Assembly: GCA_001600875.1 (NCBI GenBank)
Contig: BCLD01000011.1
Location: 124,001 to 188,000 of the forward strand
Direction: 5' to 3'
DNA: 64,000 nt
DNA from: Solicoccozyma terricola
Taxonomy: Eukaryota; Basidiomycota; Tremellomycetes; Filobasidiales; Piskurozymaceae
The notes under the pieces: generated by a model
What the model saw: the letters and a program-made list of their open reading frames with translations, nothing else
Databases searched by the model: none
What the model was told of the DNA's origin: nothing
Shown: one piece after another, positions 26,515 to 38,319 of the stretch
How the letters are laid out: the number at the start of each line of letters is the position of its first letter
How positions within the stretch are numbered: position 1 is the stretch's first letter
Made by a program: the position numbers and the translations under genes

Positions 26515-27129
26515 GTTATGCGCGGACAATGTATTCTCCGCAGAACTAGGGCTAATACAGGGTGAGGAAAAGGGAAAAGACCGTCTACCGAAAGATAGAG
26601 GCTCCCATATATGTACTCGTGCATATATCACGTAGCGAGATGAAAAGAGGAAAAGAGGGATGAAAGAAGGAACGCAAGAGCAGTCCCCGGTCATACGCCA
26701 TCAGCCAGTCCGCTGTCAGCGAGAGTGACAGTGCGGCATCCGTCTGGATGGGAACGGTGCTGAGGAGGCCATTGGTACGTTGAGGTGTCGATGGTGGACG
26801 AATATTCGTGGAGCGTGGCACCGCGGAACGGTAAGGAGGGCCTGCGAAAGGTCGTATCCTTACAGGGGGGTTGTAAGGATATGATGTTCTTTTGCAATTA
26901 TGTAATAATGAGGTTCTCGATAAAGTCCTTGAATTTTCATATACGGCCAAAGAGGGAAGTTTTCGACTGTTATATATGTAGTCAAGCAGCCCCCAGTGGG
27001 CTGAAAACTTCAGGGTATCTGTCCCAATCCGTACATGTCTTCAGATTTCTCCTTGAGTGAGATCATTCGTCATCTGCTACGCTTTCTTCGACCACCAATC
27101 ACACGGAACCCGAAAGTCCAGCACCTGAC

Positions 27130-27130
<1 letters not shown>

Positions 27131-27164
<34 letters not shown>
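27131..27164. repeat. Homopolymer of 34 C
   Basis: Uninterrupted C run directly after another CCAGCACCTGACA repeat ending. It marks the left side of the CpG-poor block. Confidence 0.9.
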
Positions 27165-27166
<2 letters not shown>

Positions 27167-27367
27167 GACCCTTCTTTTAGGACTTTTATCCGATCAGCCT
27201 ATCCCTAAGCCACCCTTGGTACGTGTCCTACTTCCACAGCGGGATACACTTTGTCGTATTCGATATTTTTAACAAACATCTCGCAGAGAGCGTTCGGTTC
27301 CAGTCCAACAGCATTTGAAAACGTGAGATCCCTGGCAAACTGATCAAACCGGAAATGTGACCATCAG

Positions 27368-30223
27368 TCATCTTGCTTTGGGCTCAGCATTGATGGCAAG
27401 ACACACAAAACAATTGGACAGTCCAATGATCAGACAAACCATCAGAACGATCTCCACCAATTTGGACAATCCACTGATAGGTATCCCCATGTCAGGGCAA
27501 TAAGGTAACCAGGGTGGAGTATTTGTACCCACATAACATCCTGTGCCACTGCCTGACCAAGGAGTGCAAATGAGACATGCATCAATGTCCATCCCTGTGA
27601 AGGATAAGTATAAAGGAACTTCTGTCAGCAATCCATGGATGTTGTGCATTTGAGCATTCACACACTACACACCTGACCAGCTGAGCTGTACCTTGGCCCA
27701 ATTAAGGAAAACCCCAAATCTCCGCTCTGTGACCAATATGCCTGACTACTCATTGCTGTCCAAAATGTGCAGAGGCACATGAGGCCTGTGGACATAGGGT
27801 TATACATGCTCAGAATCAATACTTGGGCATTTCTCAGCCAATGCCACATACTGAGAAAGATCTTATTCAAAACCCAGAAGAACAGGCTATATGGGCATAT
27901 TGGAGTGGTTGTTAGTGGTGTACTCAGCCATTTTCATGACTTGCCTGCTCACCTGGTATTGGCTGCAGGTCAGGTGACATTTGTCAGTGCAACTATATGG
28001 CATATATAGATGTCAGAAGACCCTCACCTGATCCATATGACCCTTGGGTCAACCATGGGAGGATTGACACGGAAGAGTTTTTGTAGAATCCACAGCCAAT
28101 TCCCAGAGTTTGATGTCCCATTGTCTCCTGGGCAAACCTCCAGGCAGCATTATTACAAAGATCACTGGGGTGATTAGGAGGGTGTAAGTGAAGATTCAGA
28201 TGTGTAAAAGCAGTATACCTCACTGAACTACAAGGATGGCAATTATGAGCAGCAAAAAGATAGCTGCTGCAGATGTGGCACACTCTCTTGGCTTGAACCA
28301 CCATTGACCATTGTAGCGCTTTGGCCAACCCCGTATCCAGCTGCAGGAAGCATTCCATTAGGGTAGTGTGACATGTTGACAAAATCACCAACCCCCCTGT
28401 GACTCACTCTCGATTTGGTGCTTCCCTCAATTCGTCCACTATTTCTTGTGAGTAGACTATGTTATACACTGAACCCTCAGTCTCTCCAATCACTTCATGC
28501 AAGTATCGAGGTATGCTGCCAAAGAGGCTGGACAGTATGTGGGGATCACCTCGGTTTTGGTCATATGTTCTATCACCACGACGGTTTTTTCCTTCGCGAT
28601 ACAAGGCAAGCCATTCATCTGACTCTCCGGGTTCTTGATATGGTCGAATACGGCCGTATAAACCGATCAGCACATCAATCAGAGAGCTGATGAATCCCCC
28701 CCAGAGGATGAGGCACCATATAGCTGGAGCACTGTAGAAGTAGTTTAATGTCAGAGATTGAAACTTTAGAGGCAGCAGGTCAGGTGCAACTTGCCGACCA
28801 GATCCTACACTCAAGTTGGTGCATAGACAAACAGTGACCAAGCTAGAACAATATATCCCAGTCAATCTAAAGCCTTGCCAGATAGCACTGTCAAAACTCA
28901 CTACATGGTGGTATATGCTGTTCCCCTGAGGTCATGTTGAGGTGACAAGCAACCCATCCTCCGGCCAGACAGCTCATCAAGGAAAAGCATCAAGCTGAGC
29001 AACACTGTTTGAAAATTGGATCAGAGTGGATACTTGCTTGGGTATGTCTCACTTACTCAGACCCAAATGATGAATGCAATATGTGATTGTGACCCAAGCT
29101 ACAAGGGAGGCAGTCTCAGATGTCATTGTGTATGTCATGTTGTTCCAGACTTACTAAGACTGCCGTTCCAAATGGACTTATGCATAGATGTGTTACCATG
29201 GTAATTGCAATGTGGCTGGGACCAGTCAGTTTGATTTGACAGCTGTGGGTTGGGAATGATACCCAATGCTTTGAGTGTAGGTGAACTCAGGTCATGACCC
29301 TGAGTGTGGACATTAGCTATTGATGACTACATACTTGACAGTATTAAGCCTTTGACTCACCATGGTGCAGATTTGCAAGATAAAAATGCAGACAGCAAAC
29401 ACCATATTGCGGAATTGGCTAGAAATCAATGCTCTTGTAATGCGCCATGTCCTACCCTTTGTCTCTGTGTCCTTGCTTTTGATATCATTCCAAGATTTAA
29501 GGCCCATCAGAGTGTCAAGGGCTAGGAAAATAACACCAGCAATGTTGCTGAAATATATTGCATTAGAACCTATGCCAATGCAAACCCTTGTCACTCACAG
29601 GTAACCACCAGTGGATGTTGTTCCTTCCAGAGACATTATCCAGATCTCCATTAGGAGCAGAGTCAAGATTGCAGCACTGGTTGCTAATAATGACAATATC
29701 AGGCTTCCCCCTACAATCTTGCGACCATGCCCATTGATAACCTTTTCACTTGAGTCATTCTTGTCCCACTTTATGTCAAGGATCAGCATGACAATCCTGC
29801 CTGCAAAACAAGAACAAGCAACTGCAGAGGGATGCCCAGGGATCAGTTTACCATGGCATGCTTGATTTTCTGAAAGCTCACCTAGCAACTCGATGCCCAG
29901 TATCATTGATGGTGCCCACAGTTGGACAGGGACATCTGCTTTCAAGTCATTGGGTGAGATCTCATACCACATGCCATATGTGCATTGCCTGTCAATCCAG
30001 AGTTCAGCAGTATCATCCCTCAGAGCAATGCATATACACACCCCTCAGCTGTACAGTATCCTCTCCCACCAATTGAGATGTTCCTAGCAACTGCATAGCT
30101 GTATTTTGTTGGACCAGACGCCCATGCCAAAACAAGAAAAAGAAGACCAATTATTGAAAGAATGTACCGTGCTGCAGGCCATGCAGATGCCTTGATGTTG
30201 GATTTGTCTGAATTTGATCCCAT
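27368..30223 (-). CDS. Multi-pass membrane protein, unrecognised family
   Basis: Probable start MGSNSDKSNIKASAWPAAR at 30,223, running into a first membrane helix (YILSIIGLLFLVLAWA). Further exons on the minus strand carry hydrophobic helices: LILSLLATSAAILTLLLMEI near 29,690, IYFSNIAGVIFLALDTL near 29,540, FAVCIFILQICTM near 29,380, FYSAPAIWCLILWGGFISSL near 28,700, and KLVEIVLMVCLIIGLSNCF near 27,430, ending LAINAEPKAR. Between them are soluble segments such as IRPYQEPGESDEWLAL. At least seven short introns are needed and several junctions are unresolved, so the exact protein is uncertain. Base composition is AT-richer and CpG-poor, like 1-3.3 kb and unlike neighbouring genes. No known transporter motif is visible. 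Confidence 0.55.
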
Positions 30224-30852
30224 GGTTTTCTTTATGATGGTTATGGGTTTGGTCAAGGTATGGTCAAGTGGTCTGCAAATCACAATGGTATCTGCTGATA
30301 CTTGGTTATCGTTACTGAGCAGGATTTGTGTTCCTTTGTGAAACCCACAGACAGGGGTGTTTCACTGCTGAAGTATTTCAGCCCCTGAAGGAGTCTGTTA
30401 GGGGGTTAGAGTAGCATGTAGCTTCTCAGGGGTTGGTTGTGAATATCCGAGTTTATTGTTTGGACCCATGTGGTAAATATACAAGCGGACACCTGAGTAT
30501 AACCGACCCTTTGGGGTTGAAGTCCGAACCTTGTCAGATGGACTCCGTTCCGTAATTGCTCTCGACCACATCCTGTGTGCTTGCACACCCATACCTCGAC
30601 ACTTCTCTGTCAAAGCCCGGTCGTAACATGCACAAGCTACGGCGAGTAAGAAGATAGAACTGACACTAACCGAGTGTCGATGAGTTGAGCTGTCCCGTGA
30701 AAATTCCAAACAACCACCCGGTTGATGACGTCATCGCCCAAGTTATTTTTGGTTAGCCTATACCTCATCTCATCTCCTTCCGACTGGGTCTTGTCCACCG
30801 TCGTCATTCTGCTGCCACAGATCTTGCTCAACGGGTACTCGGTTTCAAAGTG
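30224..30852. other. Spacer with an inverted repeat; promoter region of the histidine kinase
   Basis: It includes the 57-bp inverted copy at 30,571-30,627. A pyrimidine-rich stretch just before 30,853 may be the kinase promoter. No gene is seen. Confidence 0.45.
30571..30627 (-). repeat. 57-bp repeat, inverted member of the pair
   Basis: Reverse complement of 24,861-24,917 with five transitions. The two copies face each other across 5.7 kb that includes the CpG-poor membrane-protein block. Confidence 0.85.
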
Positions 30853-32909
30853 ATGGAACGGATATTCGCACTGTCACCGGTGCCTATCCTTGTCCTGACT
30901 CCTACACTGACTGTGTTGGAGGCTTCGACGGGCTACCTGAAAATCGCCGGCATTCAACGGGATCAATGTGTAGGAGCATCTCTCGACGATGCACTCGGAG
31001 ATAGGTTGGGTCAAATCTTTGACGAAGAGACAATTCATCAGGGTGTATCCGAGGCCTTGGCGAGACGCATACCATATTTGAGCGAGATCGTCGGCCCTCT
31101 GGAAGAATTCTACTACAGGACACGGAGTACACCGGTTTATGAAGCCGCGGACAAACTCGTGTACATTCTGCTCGAGTTCGTGGATTCATCTACAGAACAC
31201 GCTCGTCAGACTTCGCTACTTGAGCAACTTCGAGCATGCGAAACCTATCGACTTCTAGTCAACACCGTCAAGGACTATGCCATTTTCATGCTGGACACTG
31301 GAGGTCACATTGTTACGTGGAACAAAGGAGCACGCCTCCTCAAGAGATATACAGCAGAGGAAATCATCGGGAAACACTTCTCGATCTTCTACGCAAAGGA
31401 GGACAGGGTAGCGGGAAAACCGGAGAGGGAATTAGCAGATGCTATCCGGGTAGGAGAGGTGGAAGATGAAGGCTGGCGGTACCGTAAAGACGGCTCTAGA
31501 TTTTGGGCTAACGTCATCATCACCCCGATATATGACGGTGATGAACACGTCGGATTCACCAAGGTAACCCGAGATCTCACGCAGAGAAAGGCAGAGGAGG
31601 CTAGAGTGATCGCCGAGTACGAGAAAGCCAGCGAAATGAAGAACCAATTTTTAGCTAATATGAGCCATGAGATACGATCACCCATGCAAGGGATGCTTGG
31701 TGCTCTTGGATTACTTCTGGACACGCCACTCACCTCGGAGCAGCGAGAATTGGCCGGGATCGTCGAAGAAAGTGGCAAGGTATTGCTGCATGTTATGTGA
31801 GTATCGCTGCTATCGGGACGTCGGGCCCAAGGGACAAGTTTGGTGTGGTGGATGCATCACTTATCATGTCATTCCCGGTCCTTCGCGTCCTTTTATTCAG
31901 TAATGACATTCTCGACTACTCCAAGCTCTCTTCTGGCAGGTTTACCATCAATGAACATGACTTTTCTATCTCGCAGATGGTGCAAGCTGTCGTCAAGGGT
32001 CTCAAGGTTGGCTCAACACCCAGCGAGGTTAAACTCTCTGTCAACGTGGACAGCAGGATTCCTACCCAAATATTTGGCGACTCGTTGCGCACACGACAGG
32101 TCTTTCAAAATATCATTGGCAATGCCGTCAAGTTTACAGAGTATGGAAGCGTAACTACGACGGTGAGGCTGTTGGACACCGAAAGCGAGAGCGACACTTT
32201 AACAATCTTCGCCGAGGTAAGGGACACCGGCATCGGCATCGATGCGGGAGCAGCGTCGTCGCTGTTTACTCCATTCGTTCAAGTAGACAACTCGTTGACC
32301 AAACGGTTCCCCGGAACTGGCCTCGGACTGTCTATCTCTAAACATCTCGTCAACTTGATGGGGGGTGACATCGGCTACCTCCCGAATACGGACGGCGGCG
32401 GCAGTGTTTTTTGGTTCACCTTGAAATTCAAGAAATCTCGCAATGTCAAGGTCGACGTAGGCGTTCCTAAAGTTGGAATGGACCTCGGACAGGTCACGGT
32501 TGGAAAGAAAATATTGCTCGTTGAAGACAACCCAATCAACCAAAGAGTAATGCACAAGATGCTTACCAGACTCGGTTTCGCTGTGGTCAAGCTCGCAAAT
32601 GATGGCAAACAAGGCGTAGACATGTTCTTCGCCGAAGACTTTGATTTGGTCTTCATGGACATCAACATGCCCGTCCTTGATGGTATTCGCGCCAGCCAGC
32701 AAATCCGAGCTGCAGGCTACCAGACTCCAATCATCGCCCTCACGGCGAACGCGCTGAAAGGGGATGCAGAAACATGCATCCTCGCCGGGATGAACGATTA
32801 TTTGACTAAACCCGTCGATCGGGAAATGCTAGCCAACCGGTTGGTGCGGTGGCTATCACTCACAACGGCCCTCAATCACCTAAACATAGCTCAAGAAATT
32901 GTCCAGTAA
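30853..32909 (+). CDS. Hybrid histidine kinase, PAS-PAS-HisKA-HATPase-REC
   Basis: Two-component phosphorelay sensor, probably cytosolic since no membrane helix or signal is seen. From the Met at 30,853 (MERIFALSPVPILVL) there are two PAS domains (about residues 5-115 and 125-245; the second has AIFMLDTGGHIVTWNKGA). The phosphoacceptor H-box FLANMSHEIRSPMQGML has its His near residue 272. The ATPase follows with N-box NIIGNAVKFTE, G1 DTGIGID and G2 GTGLGLSISK. The receiver domain has LLVEDNPINQR, acceptor Asp in FMDINMPVLDG, ALTANA and DYLTKP. One intron at 31,797-31,900 splits the kinase domain (VLLHVI to NDILDYSK). All key residues are present. About 650 residues, short for a fungal hybrid kinase, so an upstream exon cannot be excluded. 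The stimulus is unknown. Confidence 0.93.
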
Positions 32910-33131
32910 AGACCGGAACGTAAGGAGGGAAGGAAAAGGCAGCAGGAGAGGGAAGAATTGAGGTCACGCTATTCGAACGTCGGCAAATACTCTGGCAGTG
33001 AATGCGTGCAAAATTAATCGGAACTGGACATAACTTCCAGTGACTGTCTCGCAGCAATAATAGTTGTGTGGGCAGACAGTCTCCGCGTGGCGTTGAAAAC
33101 GACGAGGAGAGCGCGAGCTTTGAAGAAGGGG

Positions 33132-33176
<45 letters not shown>

Positions 33177-34623
33177 GGGGGGCTCCTGCTCTAGAAGAGC
33201 TTGGGGACAGGCAGGGACAGGCGTGGCAGAGGCACAGTGCACCTCTAGCAAAGGCAAGGGTGCCACTTTCTCAGCAAAGTCCGACAGTGTGGAAGCTGGG
33301 ACTAAGGAGGCGCGGTCATGTTACGGCGAGGTCAGCAACAGCCAGGGCAAGACACATGGCAATGCGACTAGTGGGACGTTAGCCAAGGCGAAGGCGAGGC
33401 TCAAGGAGGCCATCTCGCTGAGACTGGTAGGACAAGGCGGATTCCATGGTCACATGATCAACTTGGGAGTGGTCGTGTGCATCAGTCAAAAGGATGACGA
33501 GGTTCCGAAGACGCAGGCAGTCCCGGCCATTCGATGTGGTAGGCGCGGCACGGTACTGGATGCAATGCTTACACATCCAGTAAGATGAAGATTAATGTCC
33601 GGAATGAGAATGTCTTCCGTCTATGTGTGGTTACCTTGACTCCTCTTGTAAAATGCACAGTAGCCTTTGTTAAAAAACAGAGCAAAGCGCATTGACCACG
33701 CATCGTGGCACCAGGGTAGTTTTCCGGGTTGTCCATGTCGTTATCTGTCTGCCAGGTGGAATTATTCTGTGGTCGCCCGCGCAGTTAAGAACGGTCGAGA
33801 GCTGACGCATGACTACACGTACAGAAGATTACCTCGACCAACGACATGCATTTCGGCGTATCCGCTTGAGTCTGTTAACGTTGATGAAGAGTTTAGCGGA
33901 GGCGGGGTGGAACAGGTATTGAAGACGAGCAATAACCCTTTCCAGCGCAATGATGGGTCCCTAAATGATGGAAGGACAGCCTAGCCTAGCCTGTCTTTCG
34001 GTAGCATCTGCAGTCGGAGATGTACTTCACACACTCGCCTCACACACTTAAAGCTCACCCGTCCGTACTCTTAAAGCTCACCCGTACTGGTTGACAGACA
34101 CTGCGACCGTCCAACTCACCATTTACTACTGTCGTGTTGCGTGGCTCTGTTGAGTGGCAAAACCTAGGTGGCGAACTGGCTAGCAAGTTCAGCAGAGATC
34201 CCTAATAGAAAGCACGCTCCAAGGCTGATTTGCAGAGACTGCATGGGCAACAAAATGTTACTGGATCTGATGGACCGCATTGCAAATTTCTATTTTAGTT
34301 TGGGAAGACGGTTTCATCATCTATTATTGGCCATGATGGGGCAGCCTCTTCACCTGATCCTTGACGTCACCACCGTCATCCTCGTCTGGGTACTGTGGGG
34401 TATCATGGTCCCCCGACCAGCCAGAACTGCATTCGTCATCATTCGTCATTATTCGTCATCGTTGCACGTACGTTGTCACGTGTCAGGGCGGGCCCCGCAA
34501 TGGTGATGTCGATCGTTTCGATGGCAATGACGACTGAATGAAACAAACCTTTCCGTGGCCGAGGAACGTATTGCCCATTCGTGTTATTCGGATGAGCCAG
34601 ATCCCCAGTCTAACGTACCAGCC
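32910..34623. other. Intergenic region with a 41-G homopolymer
   Basis: 33,135-33,175 is an uninterrupted run of 41 G. A + strand open frame at 33,223-33,588 (MAEAQCTSSKGKGATF..) and another at 33,667-33,984 have no recognisable domain and no clear splice partners, so they are not called as genes. Short repeats of TTCGTCAT occur near 34,435-34,460. Confidence 0.5.
33135..33175. repeat. Homopolymer of 41 G
   Basis: The longest of five G/C runs of at least 19 bases in this window. Confidence 0.9.
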
Positions 34624-35777
34624 ATGGACCTCCCACCGACATTCGGCGATAAGCTTTATCCATTCAGCCACTTGCTAGGCTATCGCAATCATCACACCTA
34701 CAAACGGGGTCATCCCAAGGTGTTCAGGTCACTGAGGTCCAAGCCGTGGTTTACCAAGGCTGAGCACATCTTGCAGACATTCATTGGTGGGTGTAACTTA
34801 GTCGTGCGGAGGTTAGGGGTAAGCTAAGCGTAGATTTATATACCCTGGTACAGGTGCTTGGGTTGGTCTTGCAATACTGGGTGGGTCTGGTGGAAGTTGA
34901 CGGCGTCCGGCGTCTTTCGACGGTAGCCTGACGGACGATTTACCCCACAACAGGTGCCACATCCAAAGCTTTTCCAACCCGCAATGTTCCCACGGTCGTT
35001 GGTAGTTTTGGAGCTGAAGCAGTGTTGCTTTATGCCGCTCCTGTGAGCCCGAAACCTCACCCTGGACCCGAACCATCTTCTCGCATCTGACATGCCTCCC
35101 CGCCATCGCTTCCTAGACGTCGCCGATGGCACAACCACGGAATATTATCGTCGGCATGGCGTTATCTTCCATACTAGGAGTGGCAATCGCAAAACTCTTC
35201 GCGTTGCAGACCTCGGCTTTCCCGAATTATTCGCACGACTGGGCGGCAGCTGCGACGACGGTGGCTATTAGTCTGATGGTCACTCAGATCTTCAACATAC
35301 CGTGGGTTCACTTCCGCTACTCCCGTAAAAAAACAACAACACAAGGATGCTGATGCTGGAGATTTGCAAATGACAAGTCATCCGCCTGGAGGCGCTTCGG
35401 CGTTGTTAGCAGCCACCAATAAACAAATTTTCCAACTCGGTTGGTTTTGTGAGTGCCCTCGCTCCCACTGTATCAACGCACAGACCCCCGACGGTTCAAT
35501 GCGTCATTTATGTTGTACAGACGTTGGATACATCATGATCGGTAGCTGCCTCATGCTAGGTTGGGGAATGATCATCAACAACATCGGACGCAGGTGAGTC
35601 CCTCCATCAACAACCCACTTGTCCCCGACGTCACCCGGATACTGAGATCACATATCATTCAGACGGTATCCTCAGTATTGGATATCGCCGGATCTCATTT
35701 ATGAGCATGAACAAGGAGATGACGAAGAGTTGGGAAAGGCGCCAGGGTCGTCTAGACCGGAAGAGAATCAAGGATAG
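34624..35777 (+). CDS. HPP-family integral membrane protein (putative anion/nitrite transporter)
   Basis: A small membrane protein with four or five helices. Exons join as MDLPPTFGDKLYPFSHLLGY .. FIGAWVGLAILG, then VPTVVGSFGAEAVLLYAAP, SPMAQPRNIIVGMALSSILG and TTVAISLMVTQIF. The family hallmark HPPGGASALLAA follows, then GYIMIGSCLMLGWGMIINN, RRYPQYW and an acidic tail ending SSRPEENQG. These match the HPP family throughout. Introns follow FIG, AILG, YAAP, IPWVHFRY-type sequence and LGWF. I chose 34,624 because an in-frame upstream GTG is not a usual fungal start. Known: some plastid and cyanobacterial HPP proteins move nitrite. Inferred: placed next to a molybdoenzyme locus, it could serve nitrate/nitrite handling, but most fungal members are untested. 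Confidence 0.87.
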
Positions 35778-36792
35778 GTTATTTCGCTGGGAAGTGGGCT
35801 AGAGCATCTCACGGAACAATCCCTTGTGGTCAACGCGCTAGTTATACACGATGCGTTCGATGGGAGGCGTGCTTTCAAGATTAGGCCAGATACATGGCAA
35901 CCCAAAGTGATATGTGGTCGAGGGTGTCGAACGGTCCCGCGGCGTTCTGTTGACGGGGTGTCACCCAGGAATGGTATGAGGGACAAAACCCTTGGATTCG
36001 AGAAGCGGAGCCAGGATGTGGTTTGTGAAGCTCAAACCAGATGGCCCAAGATCCCCCGACAGCAACTTATGTGAGAGGCTCCAAATTCAATCGTGCCAGC
36101 TGCAGGCCTGAGCCTCCTGGCGGTCGTAATCGTTTCGTAAGCGCCACCACGCCCTCCAAGAGCGTTACTTTCACTTGACATGTTGACCACATGACGGGCG
36201 GCTGACCCAACAATTGGCAACGCCGTGAAGACTCCCGCCAGAGGAAAATGATGGCGATGGTCAAGAGTGTTTGAGGTATGAGAACAGGAGGATACCCACA
36301 GCATGGAATATCTCGCTTTCTCAGCGACTCAGGATTGCCGTCTTCATCCAAATTGTGCCTTTGTGAGCGTGACCATGCTTTCAACTTTGAGCACGACCTT
36401 AAGAAACTTCATTTCATCAAATATTCTGGGAAAGTCAGCTTGGGTCGGCTTTTGCGAAGTTTCTAGACATGATGCCAGATAATACAAACTCAGTGACATC
36501 TAGTATTCGTGGTCAACAGATCTGCTACAACGGGAATTAGGTGTAACTGCACATGAAGCACATGAGGCGAATTGTATGGGTGGCGGCAAACGGTGGGAGT
36601 ACGCCACGGGGTAATGGCCACGACCTGCTAGCACCTTTTCACTTCGCAGTTCCACGTCTGACACAGCGCCCCTCGGACAAGTGTACGGTTGGTATAACAC
36701 CGATCCCGATTTGAGCCATCTCCTTGGTTCGTTACAATTACGAAGGAGTATTCTGATGGCACTTGGCCTTGATACGAATTTCGATCTGCCGA
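35778..36792. other. Intergenic region between HPP and MoeA genes (tail-to-tail)
   Basis: No supported gene. The two flanking genes converge here. Short frames on both strands lack domains and splice partners. Confidence 0.45.
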
Positions 36793-38181
36793 TCAGAACA
36801 TACACCAGTGACCTTCCGCTTCTCCGGCTCCGGTGAGTCTAACCCAAGCCTGTCCGCCTATCAGATCTCGGATGGCCGCTACCCCACCCTTCTTGGAAGG
36901 CACGGGAATGGGATGGCCAGCCGCGTTCAGTGTGGCAACGAAGAACCCTGCGAATCCCAGCGGCAACCTTTCGAAAGCATGCATCCATGCGTTTGCACAG
37001 GATCGGGGTAGAGGTAACCATGAGGATAGTCCAAGCAAGGGCAGGCCGAGAGACCGCATATTGACTGCGGCAGCTAGAGGGTTGCCAGGTAAACTCAGCA
37101 CGGGTGTTGTGGTTGTGTCCGTGACGGAGAGCATCACAGGCCGACCTGGCATGAGCTTGACGCCGTGGAATAGCTGCCGCAGTCCCAAGGAGGTAATGGT
37201 AGTCGGTACGTGATCTGTTGTCCCGATGGAGACGCCACCGAGGGTGACGAGGAGGTCAAGTGGTGGGTCACAAACTATATTTTACAATCCTCGTCAGCGC
37301 TCGTGTATGTGATCACTGGAGAGACTGCGCGCCGGCACGGTGAACGTACCCAGTGCTTCTTTGACGGTTTCGGCGAGTGCCTCAGCGTCATCACCAGTCT
37401 TATGGTACACTTCAACATCGAATCCGAGACCACTCAGCAAGGCCCTCAGGTACGGTGTCACCGTGTCGATGACCTGTCCGCGTGGAGGGTCGCCCGCGAT
37501 GTCGTCCACGCCGGTGACCTCCTTACCTGTTGCTATAACTCCTATGCGTTTGCGTCTGGGTTGAGACGTTTCCGATGTGACATCCTCAAAGGGTATCACC
37601 ACTTCGATATCACTGATCCCAGTCGAGGTGAGCAATAACACCTTCTCAGCGGTGATAACCTGACCAGCTGACATGACCACTTGTCCTGGTTGAACCTGCT
37701 CCCCTCTCCGTCGTCGATTCTGACCCAAGCGAACCGGCGTGATCACCTCTACCCATGTGGCACCAGTCTCGTTGTCCACACGCGCAATAACGTCTTCCAC
37801 CTTGATCACCGAGTCCCAAGCTGGGGAGTGCGGTGGGAACTCGGCACCGGTCATGATCTCCCAGCAACCAGCAGGACAGGGAGGCAGGTGTTTAGGTGGG
37901 TTATCACCGGCAACGATTCGGCCGTGAACGAGGAGGGAGGTGGGGCACTCCGGGGATGCACCGGCCAGGGAGGAGGAGCAGACGAGGTATCCGTCCATAG
38001 CAGAGTTGTCTTGGAGTGGGAAGGGAAGCCTTGCGTGGACGTTTCGCGTGGTTCGACAGTTAACAGCACATTCGGCGGGAAGTGTCGTAGGCGCCGAGGG
38101 TGTGACTTGACGACGTAGCGGGGGGATGTACGACGGCGGAGCGAGGGATTCAACAATGTCCAGAGCATGGTGGAAGGTCAT
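36793..38181 (-). CDS. moeA: Molybdopterin molybdenumtransferase, MoeA-type
   Basis: Inserts molybdate into adenylylated molybdopterin, giving Mo-molybdopterin. Exon 1 (38,181-37,350) and exon 2 (37,274-36,793) join over an intron with a GTACGT donor. A later in-frame stretch near 37,020 may hold a further small intron. The product is about 437 residues, standard for stand-alone MoeA. Visible motifs: LPFPLQDNSAMDGYLV, AGCWEIMTGAEFP, GQVITAEKVLLLTSTGI, IGVIATGKEV, DLLVTLGGVSIGTTDHV, FHGVKLMPGRPV and SLPGNPLAAAV. There is no fused MogA (Cnx1-G) domain, unlike the usual eukaryotic gephyrin/Cnx1 fusion, so this looks like a bacterial-style or extra copy. It lies 138 bases from, and on the same strand as, mobA, which suggests a functional pair. 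Confidence 0.93.
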
Positions 38182-38319
38182 GAGTTTGCGCGAGGGAACG
38201 GCGAACGGATTTGGCGGTTCTTTTCCTATGGGACGGTAATCCGAGATGGCTGATGATTGCAGCGAGGCCTGGTCACCATCCCGACGGTCCGCATGAACAA
38301 CAGGGTTCTTTGGATGTCA

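Noticed and set aside
33223..33588. 121-codon frame after the poly-G run
   Set aside because: No domain, no exon structure, and it adjoins a homopolymer where the sequence may be unreliable.
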